64,000 bases of DNA from Trichodesmium erythraeum GBRTRLIN201 (GCA_018457135.1 JAGGDU010000219.1:18608-82607); one strand, 5' to 3'; positions 9,205 to 18,566 are shown, counted from the first letter of the stretch. The notes: generated from the sequence alone by a model not told the origin. Made by a program: numbers and translations.

Positions 9205-9541
9205 AATTACATCCCCTCTTAAAAAATAGCTCCTGTTTCAATTCTTTCTGTTTTCTGCCTCCTACTTTCTAGTCGCCTATTTCTCTCACTCTTTATATAG
9301 GATTATTGCTATGGTAAGGTAAGAGTGATAAGATAGATATTTTAAGGGCTAAAACCCTACTGCAAACTATATACTTTTGGTTGAATTATTTGCTATTAAA
9401 AGTTTAAGTCTATTGCAATTACTAGTTTGCTTAAACTAGTCTAGGAGAGCCAAAAAAACTACTGATAATCTATTTATTTAGGTTTTGATAAATATACCCA
9501 TAAATTGGGTTGAGTTAAACATAATTGATGAGAATAAAGAA

Positions 9542-10246
9542 ATGATTAATGAGTATGTTGAGATAGCTAATTACTATGACAACGTATTGACAAGTGGATA
9601 CTATGACTTTGATTCTCTTAGCAATACTTTGTACAATTTACTTGGTGCTAGAAGAAAGATTTTAGATATTGGCGTAGGAACTGGGTTACTTACTGAAAAA
9701 ATGCTTTCTTTGGCAAACTATAAGATTGTTGGTGTTGATTTTTCTTCCCGAATGTTGGAAATTGCTAAGAAAAGATTGGCAATTTCAGATGTTAAGTTGA
9801 TTTGTCAAGATATGACAGAGTTTGAAACTGAGGAAAAGTTTGAAGCTATAGTTTCTACGGGAGGTGTTATTGCTGCTGTGGAAGAAGAAGGAGAATATAG
9901 AATTTATAGTCATATAACTGATCCAGAACAAAATAAGCAGTTGCTGGCAAAGTTACACAGTCAGTTAGATGATGGTGGATTATTAGCACTAGCAATTCAG
10001 GGACCTCATAATAATTATAAAAAGGAAATTAAAGATGAGATTTTTTATGAGCAGAAAATCAAGAAAGAGGGAAGTTATGTGGATAAGTGGTATGTTTTTT
10101 CTCAAGCTAATGGAGAAGTTCTTAAGGAACAATTTTGCCGTTTTTATTTTTTTGATGGAAAACAAACTAACCAAACTTTAATTGATGCTGGATTTCAGCA
10201 AGGATATCAGATTATTGATGGTAAGTTTTTGGTTAGTTACAAATAG
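9542..10246 (+). CDS. Class I SAM-dependent methyltransferase
   Basis: From the ATG at 9542 this is 234 residues starting MINEYVEIANYYD; a TTG at 9485 would add 19 residues, but the MxEYxxIAxYYD start is typical of the family. Motif I is ILDIGVGTGLLTEKML, followed by VGVDFSSRML and LDDGGLLALAIQG. The acidic loop and DMTEFE segment bind SAM. The substrate is unknown, probably a small molecule. A decayed partial copy lies 340 bp upstream, showing that the locus was once a tandem pair. Confidence 0.85.
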   Translation: MINEYVEIANYYDNVLTSGYYDFDSLSNTLYNLLGARRKILDIGVGTGLLTEKMLSLANYKIVGVDFSSRMLEIAKKRLAISDVKLICQDMTEFETEEKFEAIVSTGGVIAAVEEEGEYRIYSHITDPEQNKQLLAKLHSQLDDGGLLALAIQGPHNNYKKEIKDEIFYEQKIKKEGSYVDKWYVFSQANGEVLKEQFCRFYFFDGKQTNQTLIDAGFQQGYQIIDGKFLVSYK

Positions 10247-10832
10247 TCTGCTAATATCTATTTAAGATGTATATTAGAAAGTCATAATTTCAGTTATAAT
10301 TTATCTGAATTATGATTTCTGTGAGATGGTATCAGTACTACTAAAAATGAGCGATCGCTTTTGGTTTTGATGGATATTTTTTATTGGTTGATTTTCATGA
10401 TGATTGTCTTTTTTTCAGAGATTAATTAATCACAAAATCTGGGTATAGTTTGTTTTTTTTGATGGAGCTTGACTTTTTGCTTTACTATTACTCTTATTCG
10501 GAAATAAGTGGCTTTTTATTGTGGTAGATTTTAATTCTGATATTAGGGCTTGAATTTTGACATTTTCTGAAGCTCAAGATTTTTTTTCGGCGGCGACTTT
10601 TTTTTTGCTTTTGCTTGACTTTTGTTTCCCTTGACTGGTATTATTATCATAATGGAAGTGGTGACACATTTAAAAATTTTGCTTCTATTCCCATTATCTT
10701 AATTATAGCTGTCAAATGCAAGACTTGTCAACTACTTTTACCCTCTTTTTTCAGAAAAATTTTCGAGAATATATAAAGTTACAGAAAGACAAAATGATCT
10801 TCTATTTGCTCGAAAGAAATCTGCTGTAAATT
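10247..10832. other. AT-rich gap without a recognised feature
   Basis: This convergent gap between the methyltransferase and tsaE has long T runs and one GCGATCGC. I saw no gene, repeat or structured element. Confidence 0.4.
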
Positions 10833-11330
10833 TTAGATACTAATTAAATTTAAATCAATATCCAACTTACCTATCGAAGTCAATTTAGCATAGCGTCCGT
10901 GGAGAGTTTCGTCAAAATTATCTCCTACACTAGAAAAACTCAAACAAACTTGTAAAAAATCTGGGGGATAATAAACTAACTTCTCAGCCCATTCAATGGC
11001 GAGAATACCTAAAGGTACTTCTAAACCTTCCCAATAAATCTCTAAATTTAGGGCTTCTATCTCTGAACTTTCTAAACGATATAAATCAAAATGATAAAGA
11101 GGAATTCTGCCAGAAAAATATTCATTAATTAATGTGAATGTGGGGCTATCAATTGTTTCAGTTATTCCCAAACCTATCCCAAGACCTTGAACTAATGTGG
11201 TTTTACCAGTACCTAAATTTCCCTCCAATAAAATTACACCACCAGCAGGTAAAAATTTTCCTAAACTTTTACCAAGGTTATAAGTAGCTGCTGCATTTCC
11301 TAGTGACAAAAATACTTCTTGACTTTTCAT
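10833..11330 (-). CDS. tsaE: tRNA threonylcarbamoyladenosine biosynthesis ATPase TsaE
   Basis: This 165-residue P-loop protein has Walker A GNLGTGKTT (about 37-45), the family segment IDSPTFTLINEY and LYHFDLYRL, and AIEWAEKL near 105. TsaE works with TsaB and TsaD to form t6A at position 37 of ANN-decoding tRNAs in the cytoplasm. The length is normal. It is downstream of the conflict-type cluster with a 91-bp gap that contains a heptamer repeat, so it may be read from upstream, though nothing links the functions. Confidence 0.92.
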   Translation of the reverse strand: MKSQEVFLSLGNAAATYNLGKSLGKFLPAGGVILLEGNLGTGKTTLVQGLGIGLGITETIDSPTFTLINEYFSGRIPLYHFDLYRLESSEIEALNLEIYWEGLEVPLGILAIEWAEKLVYYPPDFLQVCLSFSSVGDNFDETLHGRYAKLTSIGKLDIDLNLISI

Positions 11331-11352
11331 TTAATTCTTAATTGGTAATTTC

Positions 11353-11376
11353 AGTTATTAGTTATTAGTTATTAGT
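11353..11376. repeat. Heptamer repeat (AGTTATT)3
   Basis: Three perfect 7-bp units sit between tsaE and the FGE-domain gene. They belong to the TTATTAG/CTAATAA family seen at 14873 and 21584. Confidence 0.85.
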
Positions 11377-11421
11377 GAAAAAAAAACAGGGTAAAGGGCA
11401 AAAGGGGGAAAGAGAAAAGGG

Positions 11422-13440
11422 TTAGAGAGTTATCCCGCCATCGCAGACAACACGAAAACCGATAAAGATGAAGTGGTCGTCGCGCCTAAGAGAGCCGCTG
11501 CGAAACGCAGAACGGCAATAACTAGGATAGGAGACCCAGGAACCGCCCCGTACTAAGGCCCCAATTTCGGTATAATATTTTTTATTACTAGCAACCCAAG
11601 GACTTCCATATGTAGGAGCATAATGATAACCATCACGGGAACAATTATCAGCACACCATTCCCATACATTTCCGTGCATATCATATAATCCAAAAGCATT
11701 TGGTGGAAATTGACCTACAGGAGTAGTTTGGTTTCTATATTCTCCTTTGGGCCCATTCCCGTAATAGTTGCCATTATAGTTAACTAACTCAGATGTTATA
11801 GTTTCTCCAAAGTAGAAAGGTGTAGTGGTTCCTGCACGGCAAGCATATTCCCACTCTGCTTCACTGGGTAGTCTATAATTCCTTCCTGTTAATTTCGATA
11901 GTCTTTCACAGAACTCTACTGCTTGGTACCAGTTTACCTTCTCAACTGGTCTCTCCCATCTATCTATATCTTGATATGGTTCCTTAAAGTATGATGGCTC
12001 TGGGTCTAGGTCTAAATTTACTTTCAAGTTTGTCTGAGAAGCGATCGCTCTCCACTGTCCTTGAGTAACCGGATATTTGCCCATAAAAAAGGGAGAGACA
12101 GTCACATCGTTTTGGGGGCGTTCATCATGATAGCTACCCTCTTCACTTTCAGGAGAACCCATGGTAAAGTTACCACCAGGAATAATTACCATTTCTAGTT
12201 CTAACTGTTGCGCAATAGTTTCCCTAAAGTATTGGGTAAGCTTAGTATCTTGCTTGATAATTTTTCCCCCTCCGTCAACTGTAGGTGTTGTATACTGAAA
12301 AACCTGAAAGTCTGAAGGAAAAGGAACCCATTCTCCCAAATTTTTGGGAGAAATAAACTTTTGTAGAATTTGCCTCTGCTGGTTATTCCGTTTGTTAAGT
12401 TCCCGACCGCGATCGCTCAAAAACTTCTGAAGTTGATTTATACTCAAACTCCCTTCACTCGACCGGAGTGCTTCGTGTAAAGCATAAGTAAAACTTCCCT
12501 GCTGAAGTTGCTCAACTTCATTAGCTTCTTTACTCAAGAAAACTATCAGTTCCTGCCCATCTTTAACAGAAAAAGAAAAACCGGAAAAGAAAGAAATTTC
12601 ACCAGAGATATAGTTAGTATCTAAGAACAAAATTACTTTTCCTGCACCAGAAGAAAATAATTTTTCTACAAGAGAATTAACAGAAATAGCAGTTGTTCTG
12701 AAGTCATCCTTTTGACTATCTGCTGGGATGAGATAGTCTACATCTTCTATACACTCACCGTAGCCACTAAAGAAAAACCAAAAATTATCTTCTGCTGAGA
12801 GGAAAGGTTTCTCAAATTTCTCTGCCAAAAACCTCTTAAGTCTCACTGAAATTACTTCTGTAAATAAATCAACCTTGCTAAAGTTTTTCTGCTCAAACCA
12901 ATTTTTTATTACCTCTGCATCTTTAACAGCATATCTTAGAGATGGTAGATAATTATATTGGTTAATGCCCATAGCGATCGCGTGATTATTTCTAACCTTA
13001 ACTCCAGCAATAATTGAGTCATCTTGTTTATCCGCAACTACAGCCACATTCTCCAAACGCAACCTTTTGAGAGGTACGCCCCAACCATTAACCAAAGTTA
13101 CTCTAATCTCTCCTTCCATCTCCTTTTGAGCAGCAGTTAATAAAAATTTTGCCGGGCCGTAAGTCCCCCCAAAGCGATGTAAAACCACTGCAGGTTCGCC
13201 GATAATTTGAATCTTAAATAATGGAGTAGTATCTCCTTGACAATAGGTATCTACCCGAAAATAAATAGGATATTCTTCCTCCTCATAATTCCATTTTTCA
13301 AAATCCTCAGTTTGTTTAATATCAATTTCCATCAAATAAGTTTTACCCACTTCTGCCGAATGGGGATAGTTAATTATAGGTTGAATTGATATAGGTAGTT
13401 GTTGAGTTTCATTCATATTTTTGGGCAAGTCAGAATTCAA
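11422..13440 (-). CDS. Catalytically dead caspase-fold protein fused to a DGR-type FGE/C-type-lectin domain
   Basis: The protein has 672 residues. Residues 1-140 form a beta-rich domain I do not recognise. About 148-340 match the caspase/metacaspase fold (AIAMGINQYNYLPSLRYAVKD), but the His motif reads SGYG (Tyr227) and the Cys motif reads LDTNYISG (Asn276), so both catalytic residues are missing. Residues 413-667 are a formylglycine-generating-enzyme/sulfatase-modifying domain (MVIIPGGNFTMGSP, RLPSEAEWEYACRAG, DMHGNVWEWC, RGGSW, GFRVVC) with the C-type-lectin fold. The segment W635-F659 looks like a DGR variable region, so this is probably a hypervariable binding protein rather than an enzyme. 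It follows the CHAT gene by 97 bp in the conflict-type cluster. Confidence 0.88.
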   Translation of the reverse strand: MNSDLPKNMNETQQLPISIQPIINYPHSAEVGKTYLMEIDIKQTEDFEKWNYEEEEYPIYFRVDTYCQGDTTPLFKIQIIGEPAVVLHRFGGTYGPAKFLLTAAQKEMEGEIRVTLVNGWGVPLKRLRLENVAVVADKQDDSIIAGVKVRNNHAIAMGINQYNYLPSLRYAVKDAEVIKNWFEQKNFSKVDLFTEVISVRLKRFLAEKFEKPFLSAEDNFWFFFSGYGECIEDVDYLIPADSQKDDFRTTAISVNSLVEKLFSSGAGKVILFLDTNYISGEISFFSGFSFSVKDGQELIVFLSKEANEVEQLQQGSFTYALHEALRSSEGSLSINQLQKFLSDRGRELNKRNNQQRQILQKFISPKNLGEWVPFPSDFQVFQYTTPTVDGGGKIIKQDTKLTQYFRETIAQQLELEMVIIPGGNFTMGSPESEEGSYHDERPQNDVTVSPFFMGKYPVTQGQWRAIASQTNLKVNLDLDPEPSYFKEPYQDIDRWERPVEKVNWYQAVEFCERLSKLTGRNYRLPSEAEWEYACRAGTTTPFYFGETITSELVNYNGNYYGNGPKGEYRNQTTPVGQFPPNAFGLYDMHGNVWEWCADNCSRDGYHYAPTYGSPWVASNKKYYTEIGALVRGGSWVSYPSYCRSAFRSGSLRRDDHFIFIGFRVVCDGGITL
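11443..11556 (-). other. Putative DGR variable region (VR) at the 3' end of the FGE domain
   Basis: Read on the minus strand, codons 636-659 contain candidate mutated positions (V, S, Y, S, Y, F, S, G, S, L, D, D, H, F, I, F). All of these codons end in C or T (GTC, TCC, TAT, AGT, TTT, AGC, GGC, CTT, GAC, CAC, TTC, ATC). This is what adenine-specific mutagenesis of AAC/AAT template codons leaves. The frame is the conserved RGGSW...CRSAxR...IGFRV of FGE-type DGR targets. The stretch is clearly richer in G+C than its surroundings. No template repeat or reverse transcriptase was seen in the window. Confidence 0.75.
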
Positions 13441-13537
13441 AAATGATAATAATTATGTGAGAATAACTATGTATATTATTAGTAAAAGTCATTAAAAAAA
13501 CAGATCACAAATAACAGATAATTAAAAAAGCTGATAT

Positions 13538-14869
13538 TTAAATACCTTCTTTTTTCAAAAGCTCCAATTTAGCCATAGGGTTCCCATAATAAATATACAT
13601 AAAGGTATAAATAAATAAATATTTATTCTCATCATTACCTTTCTGACGCTGATATTCATCAGCAGCTTTCCGTCGGAGATTTTTTAAAATTGTAGCGACA
13701 GAAAGATGGGGATATTTTTGACATTCTTGAAAGAAATTACGAGAAATTTTAGCTGCATATGTATCATAAACTTCACATAATGTTCCTATGACTCCCTCAG
13801 CTCCTTTTTCTAAGAAAAATGTAGAAAACCCTATGGGATATTCTTGTCCTATTGTAGGGTTAGTATCAATAATTTTTAAAGTATCATTTTGTTGTAAACG
13901 TCCAGAGTTACAAGCATTCATAAAAACAATTGAACCTTTTTTGAAAAAATTAAAATCATATTCATATAAATCATATACAGATATTTGTTGTGTCTCATCT
14001 TTTTCTCCTAGTTTACTTTGAGATAAATCCTTATCAAAAAAACCATGACTGGCGATAAAAACTAAACTAACCTCTGAATTAACTTGATCTAAATTAACTT
14101 TATCTAAATCATCAAAAAAATTTCGTACATTGTCATAAATAGTCGAATGAAAAACTTCTATAATCTCCTTTTCTTGCTCAACTTCGGGTAAATCTTTAGT
14201 ATTTAGATAAGCTACTATTTTACCGCAACATTTTTTTTCTGTAACTTCTAAATTAATGAAGCCATTAACGTTATCTAAATCTTCTGGATTTGTAATATCT
14301 TGCCATCTGACTGTAACGAGAGAAGCTCCTAAATAATCATTATTTTTCAATTCCAACATTTCCCAAGGAATTTCAAAAGTTGTACGGTCATTAATAATTA
14401 AATAAGAGAAATTATGTTGTCTTTCTTGTAATTTTTCTTGTAATTTCAGTAGCCATCCCCTAATTTTTTTAGCCTGAGAATTTTTCTGAGAAAACATCCG
14501 CATTATACCGGGAGTTTCTTCTAGATTTAGATTGATAATGTTATCAAAAGATATTCTTGGAGCTGGAGTAGGGTCAGTATGTAATTGTTCGCCTATTTTT
14601 AACGAGCCGTGACGGCAGCGAATAATTATATTATCATTATTATTATTAGGAGATTCTACTTCTAAAAAAGCAAATTTCCAATCAAATTTTCCATCTAATT
14701 TAATGCCAAAACTCTCAGAAAGTGAGCTTTTATTATTATCAGTCAACCCTTCAATTTTTTCCAGCTCTAATTCTTGATCATTGAGTAATTTATCCGGAGA
14801 TTCTCCTTGGGCAAATAATCTACTTGGATAAGGACTTTGTTGATTTTTTAGCTTTTGAATTGGATTCAT
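13538..14869 (-). CDS. CHAT-domain cysteine protease
   Basis: This 443-residue protein has a C-terminal CHAT (caspase-HetF-associated) domain spanning roughly 155-435. The catalytic pair is intact: His275 in FIASHGFF and Cys320 in VFMNACNSGR. The preceding strand LIINDRTTFEIPWEMLEL and the later GFSTFFLEKGAEGVIGT are typical of CHAT. The N-terminal 150 residues show no known domain and may be an adaptor region. It should be a cytoplasmic protease, the likely effector of the cluster. It lies between the vWA gene and the FGE gene on the same strand. Its start codon is directly preceded by five perfect 7-bp repeats. Confidence 0.88.
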   Translation of the reverse strand: MNPIQKLKNQQSPYPSRLFAQGESPDKLLNDQELELEKIEGLTDNNKSSLSESFGIKLDGKFDWKFAFLEVESPNNNNDNIIIRCRHGSLKIGEQLHTDPTPAPRISFDNIINLNLEETPGIMRMFSQKNSQAKKIRGWLLKLQEKLQERQHNFSYLIINDRTTFEIPWEMLELKNNDYLGASLVTVRWQDITNPEDLDNVNGFINLEVTEKKCCGKIVAYLNTKDLPEVEQEKEIIEVFHSTIYDNVRNFFDDLDKVNLDQVNSEVSLVFIASHGFFDKDLSQSKLGEKDETQQISVYDLYEYDFNFFKKGSIVFMNACNSGRLQQNDTLKIIDTNPTIGQEYPIGFSTFFLEKGAEGVIGTLCEVYDTYAAKISRNFFQECQKYPHLSVATILKNLRRKAADEYQRQKGNDENKYLFIYTFMYIYYGNPMAKLELLKKEGI

Positions 14870-14872
14870 TAA

Positions 14873-14907
14873 ACTAATAACTAATAACTAATAACTAATA
14901 ACTAATA
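14873..14907. repeat. Heptamer repeat (ACTAATA)5 at the CHAT start
   Basis: Five perfect units begin 4 nt from the CHAT start codon and occupy the position where a ribosome-binding site would be, with a sixth partial unit after. A change in copy number would alter the leader, so it could influence translation. Confidence 0.9.
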
Positions 14908-15136
14908 ACTATAGCAACTTCCACAGTATTTTGAGTATATCAAACTTGCTGAGGTACAACTAGTAATATACACCTAATCTTGGTGAGGCACACCTATCCC
15001 GGGCAAGATGCCGGCACTAGAAACATTTAATTTTTAATATTTGTACTTTGTATACTTGGAATTTGCTGCAAAATTTAACCTTTGACTTAATTTTGACTTT
15101 CTTCTAGCCTTTTACTTTTTAGTTTTGATTTTTAAA

Positions 15137-17089
15137 TTAATTGTGACTTGTAATTTCCCAATTTTCCACAGGTGGAATAGACAAAATTTTTGCTCCTAAT
15201 GCTTTCGCTAATAGTAATGGTAAATCAGGATATTGTTTAGATTGAGGATTAAGAAATATAGTTTCTAAATTACCTAAATTACTAATTTTTCGAGCAACTT
15301 CCAAAGCATCTTCTACCCCTTTTTTCCCCACAGGAGGCTTAATTTTTCCTACATGACTTGCTTCCAAAGGAACATTACCTCTACCATCACTAACTACCAC
15401 TAATACCGCTTTTTGTACAGTATTTTTCCCATGTTGTAAAGCATGACGAAGAGTTTTCAAAGCCAAGTCAAAGCCATGTGCCAAAGGTGTAGCTTTACCT
15501 TTTTTAGTCTTTTCCAAGTCTAGTCCCATGGCAATTGTAGGTACCAGAATATTTTGACCAGATATTTTTTTAGCCCGTAATTCTACAGGATTAATTGTAA
15601 CATTTGACTGGTTATTATCTAATACGATAGAGTTCGGAGCAATACCAACTTGAATTAAACCAACACTTGCTCTTTGGCTGTAAGCCCAACTAAGATAGGG
15701 CAATAATTTTTCTTCCCATTGACAATATTCTAAACAAGTATAATCTAGTAAAAGCATGAACATCTGTTCCGCAACGGAAGCGCGACGATAACGATATAAA
15801 TCAGAGGGCAATATTTTCAATTTATGATAATTATTACCCTGTTTTTTCTGACGAATTTTCTGAAATTTAGCTGCTTCTAATAGACTCCTAACTATAGCTA
15901 AATCATTAGCGTTAGTAGTTTTTTCTAGCCCAAGAATTGTGCCACAATGAATAGTTTTAGATTGAGAAATACGGGTAGGTAATTTAAGGGAATCTATTTC
16001 TCTTTCTAATGAAGTAGTATCTTCTATATAAGGATTTTCTAAAAGTGTAATTTCTGGCAAATCAGTATCTGGAAAATAATTAGATACCTGTGATTGATAA
16101 ACAGGAATTTCTGGTGGATTATTTGATAAAGATTCGTCTTTAATTTCTGATAATTCGGGTGATCTTCGTGGTTCAAAATCATTATCTTCTGTCTCTGGTT
16201 GTGGATTGAAACTCTTAAAATCAATAGAATTATTAATATTATTTCTTTCTAACTTCAATCCCATAATTTTAGCTACTTTATCCACATGCTTAACTGTGAC
16301 TGAATCTGCTGCTTCTAATTGAGCATAGGTACTTGCAAAACGAGCCAAAGCAATTTCTCGCCGATGATAAATATTTGACTCATAATTATAATTTAAAATT
16401 GTCTCCAAAGCTGATGGTGTCATACTTGGTAAAGAGGAACGAATTTGTCTCAACCATTCCTGTAATTCTGGTTCAATTTTCCTTTCTTCAAACAATAATT
16501 TTTGTGGTTTTTCCGGACTATTTAATAACTTTTGAATCTGAGTTACTCTCTTATCATTATTCTCAATTTGTTGTATATTGAGACGCAGGGCAAACCTATC
16601 TAATAAATGAGGTGAAATCTTACCAATTTCCTCATTCTGACTCGAACAACCAACTAACCAACAAAAATTAGGTTGCCAATATTTATGTTGTCCGTGACGC
16701 TCTAAATGTGCGACATCTGCTCCCATCAATACAACACAAGCCCTCATAGCTGCTAAACTTAATTTAGTCAGATCTGGAATAATTACTAACTTAATTTCAT
16801 TCGTATTATCTGCACTACTAAATAATCCAAATTGCCAATTAAAAGCTTGTTTTTCCAACTCATCCCCTAGCCCAACTTGCCCCCATAAATTATCCTCTGA
16901 TTCAAAAGTTCCCAACTTCAACGGAACAACTTTTTCACATTCTGTTGTTACTTTAAGTAGAGACACTAAAATACCAGCAACTTGCTGCAAATTATTAATA
17001 GAAATATCAAACAGCAAAATACTGCGTAACTTGGAATTAAGCGCTACACAACAAAGAGATTTCATTAAAGAGCTTTGAATATTTACCAT
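15137..17089 (-). CDS. ChlD-like degenerate AAA plus von Willebrand A protein
   Basis: The 650 residues resemble the D subunit of Mg-chelatase-type AAA+ machines. Residues about 20-285 are an AAA+ module without a Walker A motif but with the ISPHLLDRFALRLNI segment. A low-complexity acidic linker covers 290-375. A vWA domain covers about 430-640, with MIDAS-like residues Asp449/Thr451 (LLLDYTC), Thr534 (ATPLAHGF) and Asp568 (VVVSDGRGN). It probably forms a hexameric complex with the upstream ChlI-like ATPase and recruits a client through the metal site. Its neighbours (Trypco1, CHAT, caspase-like) point to a conflict system rather than chlorophyll synthesis. Confidence 0.8.
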   Translation of the reverse strand: MVNIQSSLMKSLCCVALNSKLRSILLFDISINNLQQVAGILVSLLKVTTECEKVVPLKLGTFESEDNLWGQVGLGDELEKQAFNWQFGLFSSADNTNEIKLVIIPDLTKLSLAAMRACVVLMGADVAHLERHGQHKYWQPNFCWLVGCSSQNEEIGKISPHLLDRFALRLNIQQIENNDKRVTQIQKLLNSPEKPQKLLFEERKIEPELQEWLRQIRSSLPSMTPSALETILNYNYESNIYHRREIALARFASTYAQLEAADSVTVKHVDKVAKIMGLKLERNNINNSIDFKSFNPQPETEDNDFEPRRSPELSEIKDESLSNNPPEIPVYQSQVSNYFPDTDLPEITLLENPYIEDTTSLEREIDSLKLPTRISQSKTIHCGTILGLEKTTNANDLAIVRSLLEAAKFQKIRQKKQGNNYHKLKILPSDLYRYRRASVAEQMFMLLLDYTCLEYCQWEEKLLPYLSWAYSQRASVGLIQVGIAPNSIVLDNNQSNVTINPVELRAKKISGQNILVPTIAMGLDLEKTKKGKATPLAHGFDLALKTLRHALQHGKNTVQKAVLVVVSDGRGNVPLEASHVGKIKPPVGKKGVEDALEVARKISNLGNLETIFLNPQSKQYPDLPLLLAKALGAKILSIPPVENWEITSHN

Positions 17090-17176
17090 AATTATGGAAT
17101 AGTAATTCTGTGATTAATTACCGGCTTTTTCTGTGACTTTTTGCCAAGGATATAATTAGGGTTTGCTAACTAAATG

Positions 17177-17450
17177 AGGACTTACCCACGGGCACTACAC
17201 GAGAGCAAAGGCGAATGCCAGAAAGTCTCTACATATAGTATTTTCAAGGTGAATTGGTGTAAGTCTTGTCAATATAATTTCCCGTTGCTCTGTAGGAATG
17301 TTGCATGCAACCTCCCTACTTCTCATCCTGGGAGATAAGATGTTAGCAGTGGGTCTACTCCCAGGAGTGGTTAGGAGTGCTTCCACCAGTTCCCCTACCT
17401 AGAAGGAAAAAGCCTTATGCCCTAACATATATCGCGGTTCTGGGCAAGTT
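17177..17450. mobile_element. TIR-bounded element, about 274 bp, between ATPase and vWA genes
   Basis: The left end AGGACTTACCCA and right end TGGGCAAGTT are imperfect inverted repeats of the same type found at 51989, 53428 and 61569. The interior has no convincing gene. The right end reaches the stop codon of the ATPase pseudogene, which means an insertion trimmed or replaced the gene's last codons. It separates two genes that are normally close together. Confidence 0.5.
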
Positions 17451-18396
17451 ATGTTAATATATTCTTTACCTTATTCTCATCTTCATCAGTCCAAGGAGGT
17501 TGGGTACTTTGGAGAAATTCAGGGCGACGGTGTTGCAAAACTAATTGAGCGACTGCTTGAATATGCTCAATATTTACCTGTTGAAAACCATGCAAAGCAG
17601 CATAGGCACGGGAAGCTAGGGCAATTACATAATCTGCTCTGTTTCCTTCTGCCTGAAAAGCCGCCGTCAACTCTACACAATATTCGATCGTATCCTTTGG
17701 TATTTTTATCTGACGAACATTATTTTTTGCATCCTCTAACTTTTGTTTGTATGCTTGATCCTTTTCCCTAGCTTTATCAATATATTCAGAAGATGTACCT
17801 TGAGAAAAGTCGAACATTGCCTGATCCCATTCCATAACTGTTTGTAAAATTTTCATCCGTTCTTGGCGGTCAGTTTGTGCCTTGATATCCACCATCAAGC
17901 CAAACCTATCTAATAACTGAGGACGCAAACCCCCCTCCTCAGGGTTCATGGTACTTACCAAAGTAAACGATACTGCCTCTTCCATTCGTTTTCCTTCTCG
18001 CTGCACCACTAAAACTCCCGTAGAAGTAACATCAAGAATAATATTGACAATATGATCGTCAAGTAAATTCACTTCATCAATATAAAGTAACTTATCATTA
18101 GCTTCTTTGAGCAAACCATCTTGCCATTTTGCTTCACTCTCCATTAACTGACTAATTTCCCAACCTCCCATCACCCTGTCTTCTGTAGCATTTATTGGTA
18201 AAGTTACAGGTAATTTTTGTCCATCATTACCGAAAACGCTCTCACTGCAGTTGACTTACCTGTTCCTCGCTATCCGCTTAACAAAACTCCCCCAATACGA
18301 GGAACAATATAAGCTAATTCTAATGTAAGTTTTAACTTTTCCTGACCAACAAGCAAAGTGTAAGGTAATATTTTTTTTTGCTATGGGATGTTCCAT
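17449..18396 (-). pseudogene. ChlI/MoxR-like AAA+ ATPase, disrupted
   Basis: The C-terminal 241 codons (17449-18174) are open and carry Walker B KLLYIDEVNLLDD, sensor STMNPEEGGLRPQLLDRFGL and the VNIILDVTSTG insert typical of the Mg-chelatase I subunit. Reading upstream recovers ILPYTLLVGQEKLKLTLELA, then IVPRIGGVLLSG, a stop codon (18270-18272) in place of the next residue, then RGTGKSTAVRAF, the Walker A. A +1 A in the nine-A run (18371-18379) shifts the start MEHPIAKK out of frame, and a second shift lies near 18225-18235. As read, no full-length ATPase can be made. It would be the motor of the cluster. Confidence 0.85.
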
Positions 18397-18524
18397 CGTC
18401 AAAAATTAAGGTAGTTAGAAACCAGCCAGTTTTAAGGGCTGGATGAAAACAACAGATATAGCTTAATGGAAAAACTAAGTCAAAAGAAAAAAAGAGTGAA
18501 CTTTCTTAATTTTTAAACATGATA

Positions 18525-18566
18525 CCTAATACCTAACACCTGAAACCTAAAACCTAAAACCTAACA
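18525..18566. repeat. Heptameric STRR tract (ACCTAAN)6
   Basis: Six units run without a break: ACCTAAT, ACCTAAC, ACCTGAA, ACCTAAA, ACCTAAA, ACCTAAC. It is the reverse-complement relative of the tract at 1718-1766 and lies just after the Trypco1-like gene's stop. Confidence 0.88.

Noticed and set aside
14873..14907. Heptamer arrays as a CRISPR
   Set aside because: Units are 7 bp and contiguous without spacers.
15137..18396. The ChlI/ChlD-like pair as true Mg-chelatase for chlorophyll synthesis
   Set aside because: Linker, length and vWA metal motif differ from what I expect for ChlD, and the neighbours are Trypco1, CHAT and caspase-like genes; no bch/chl genes are near.
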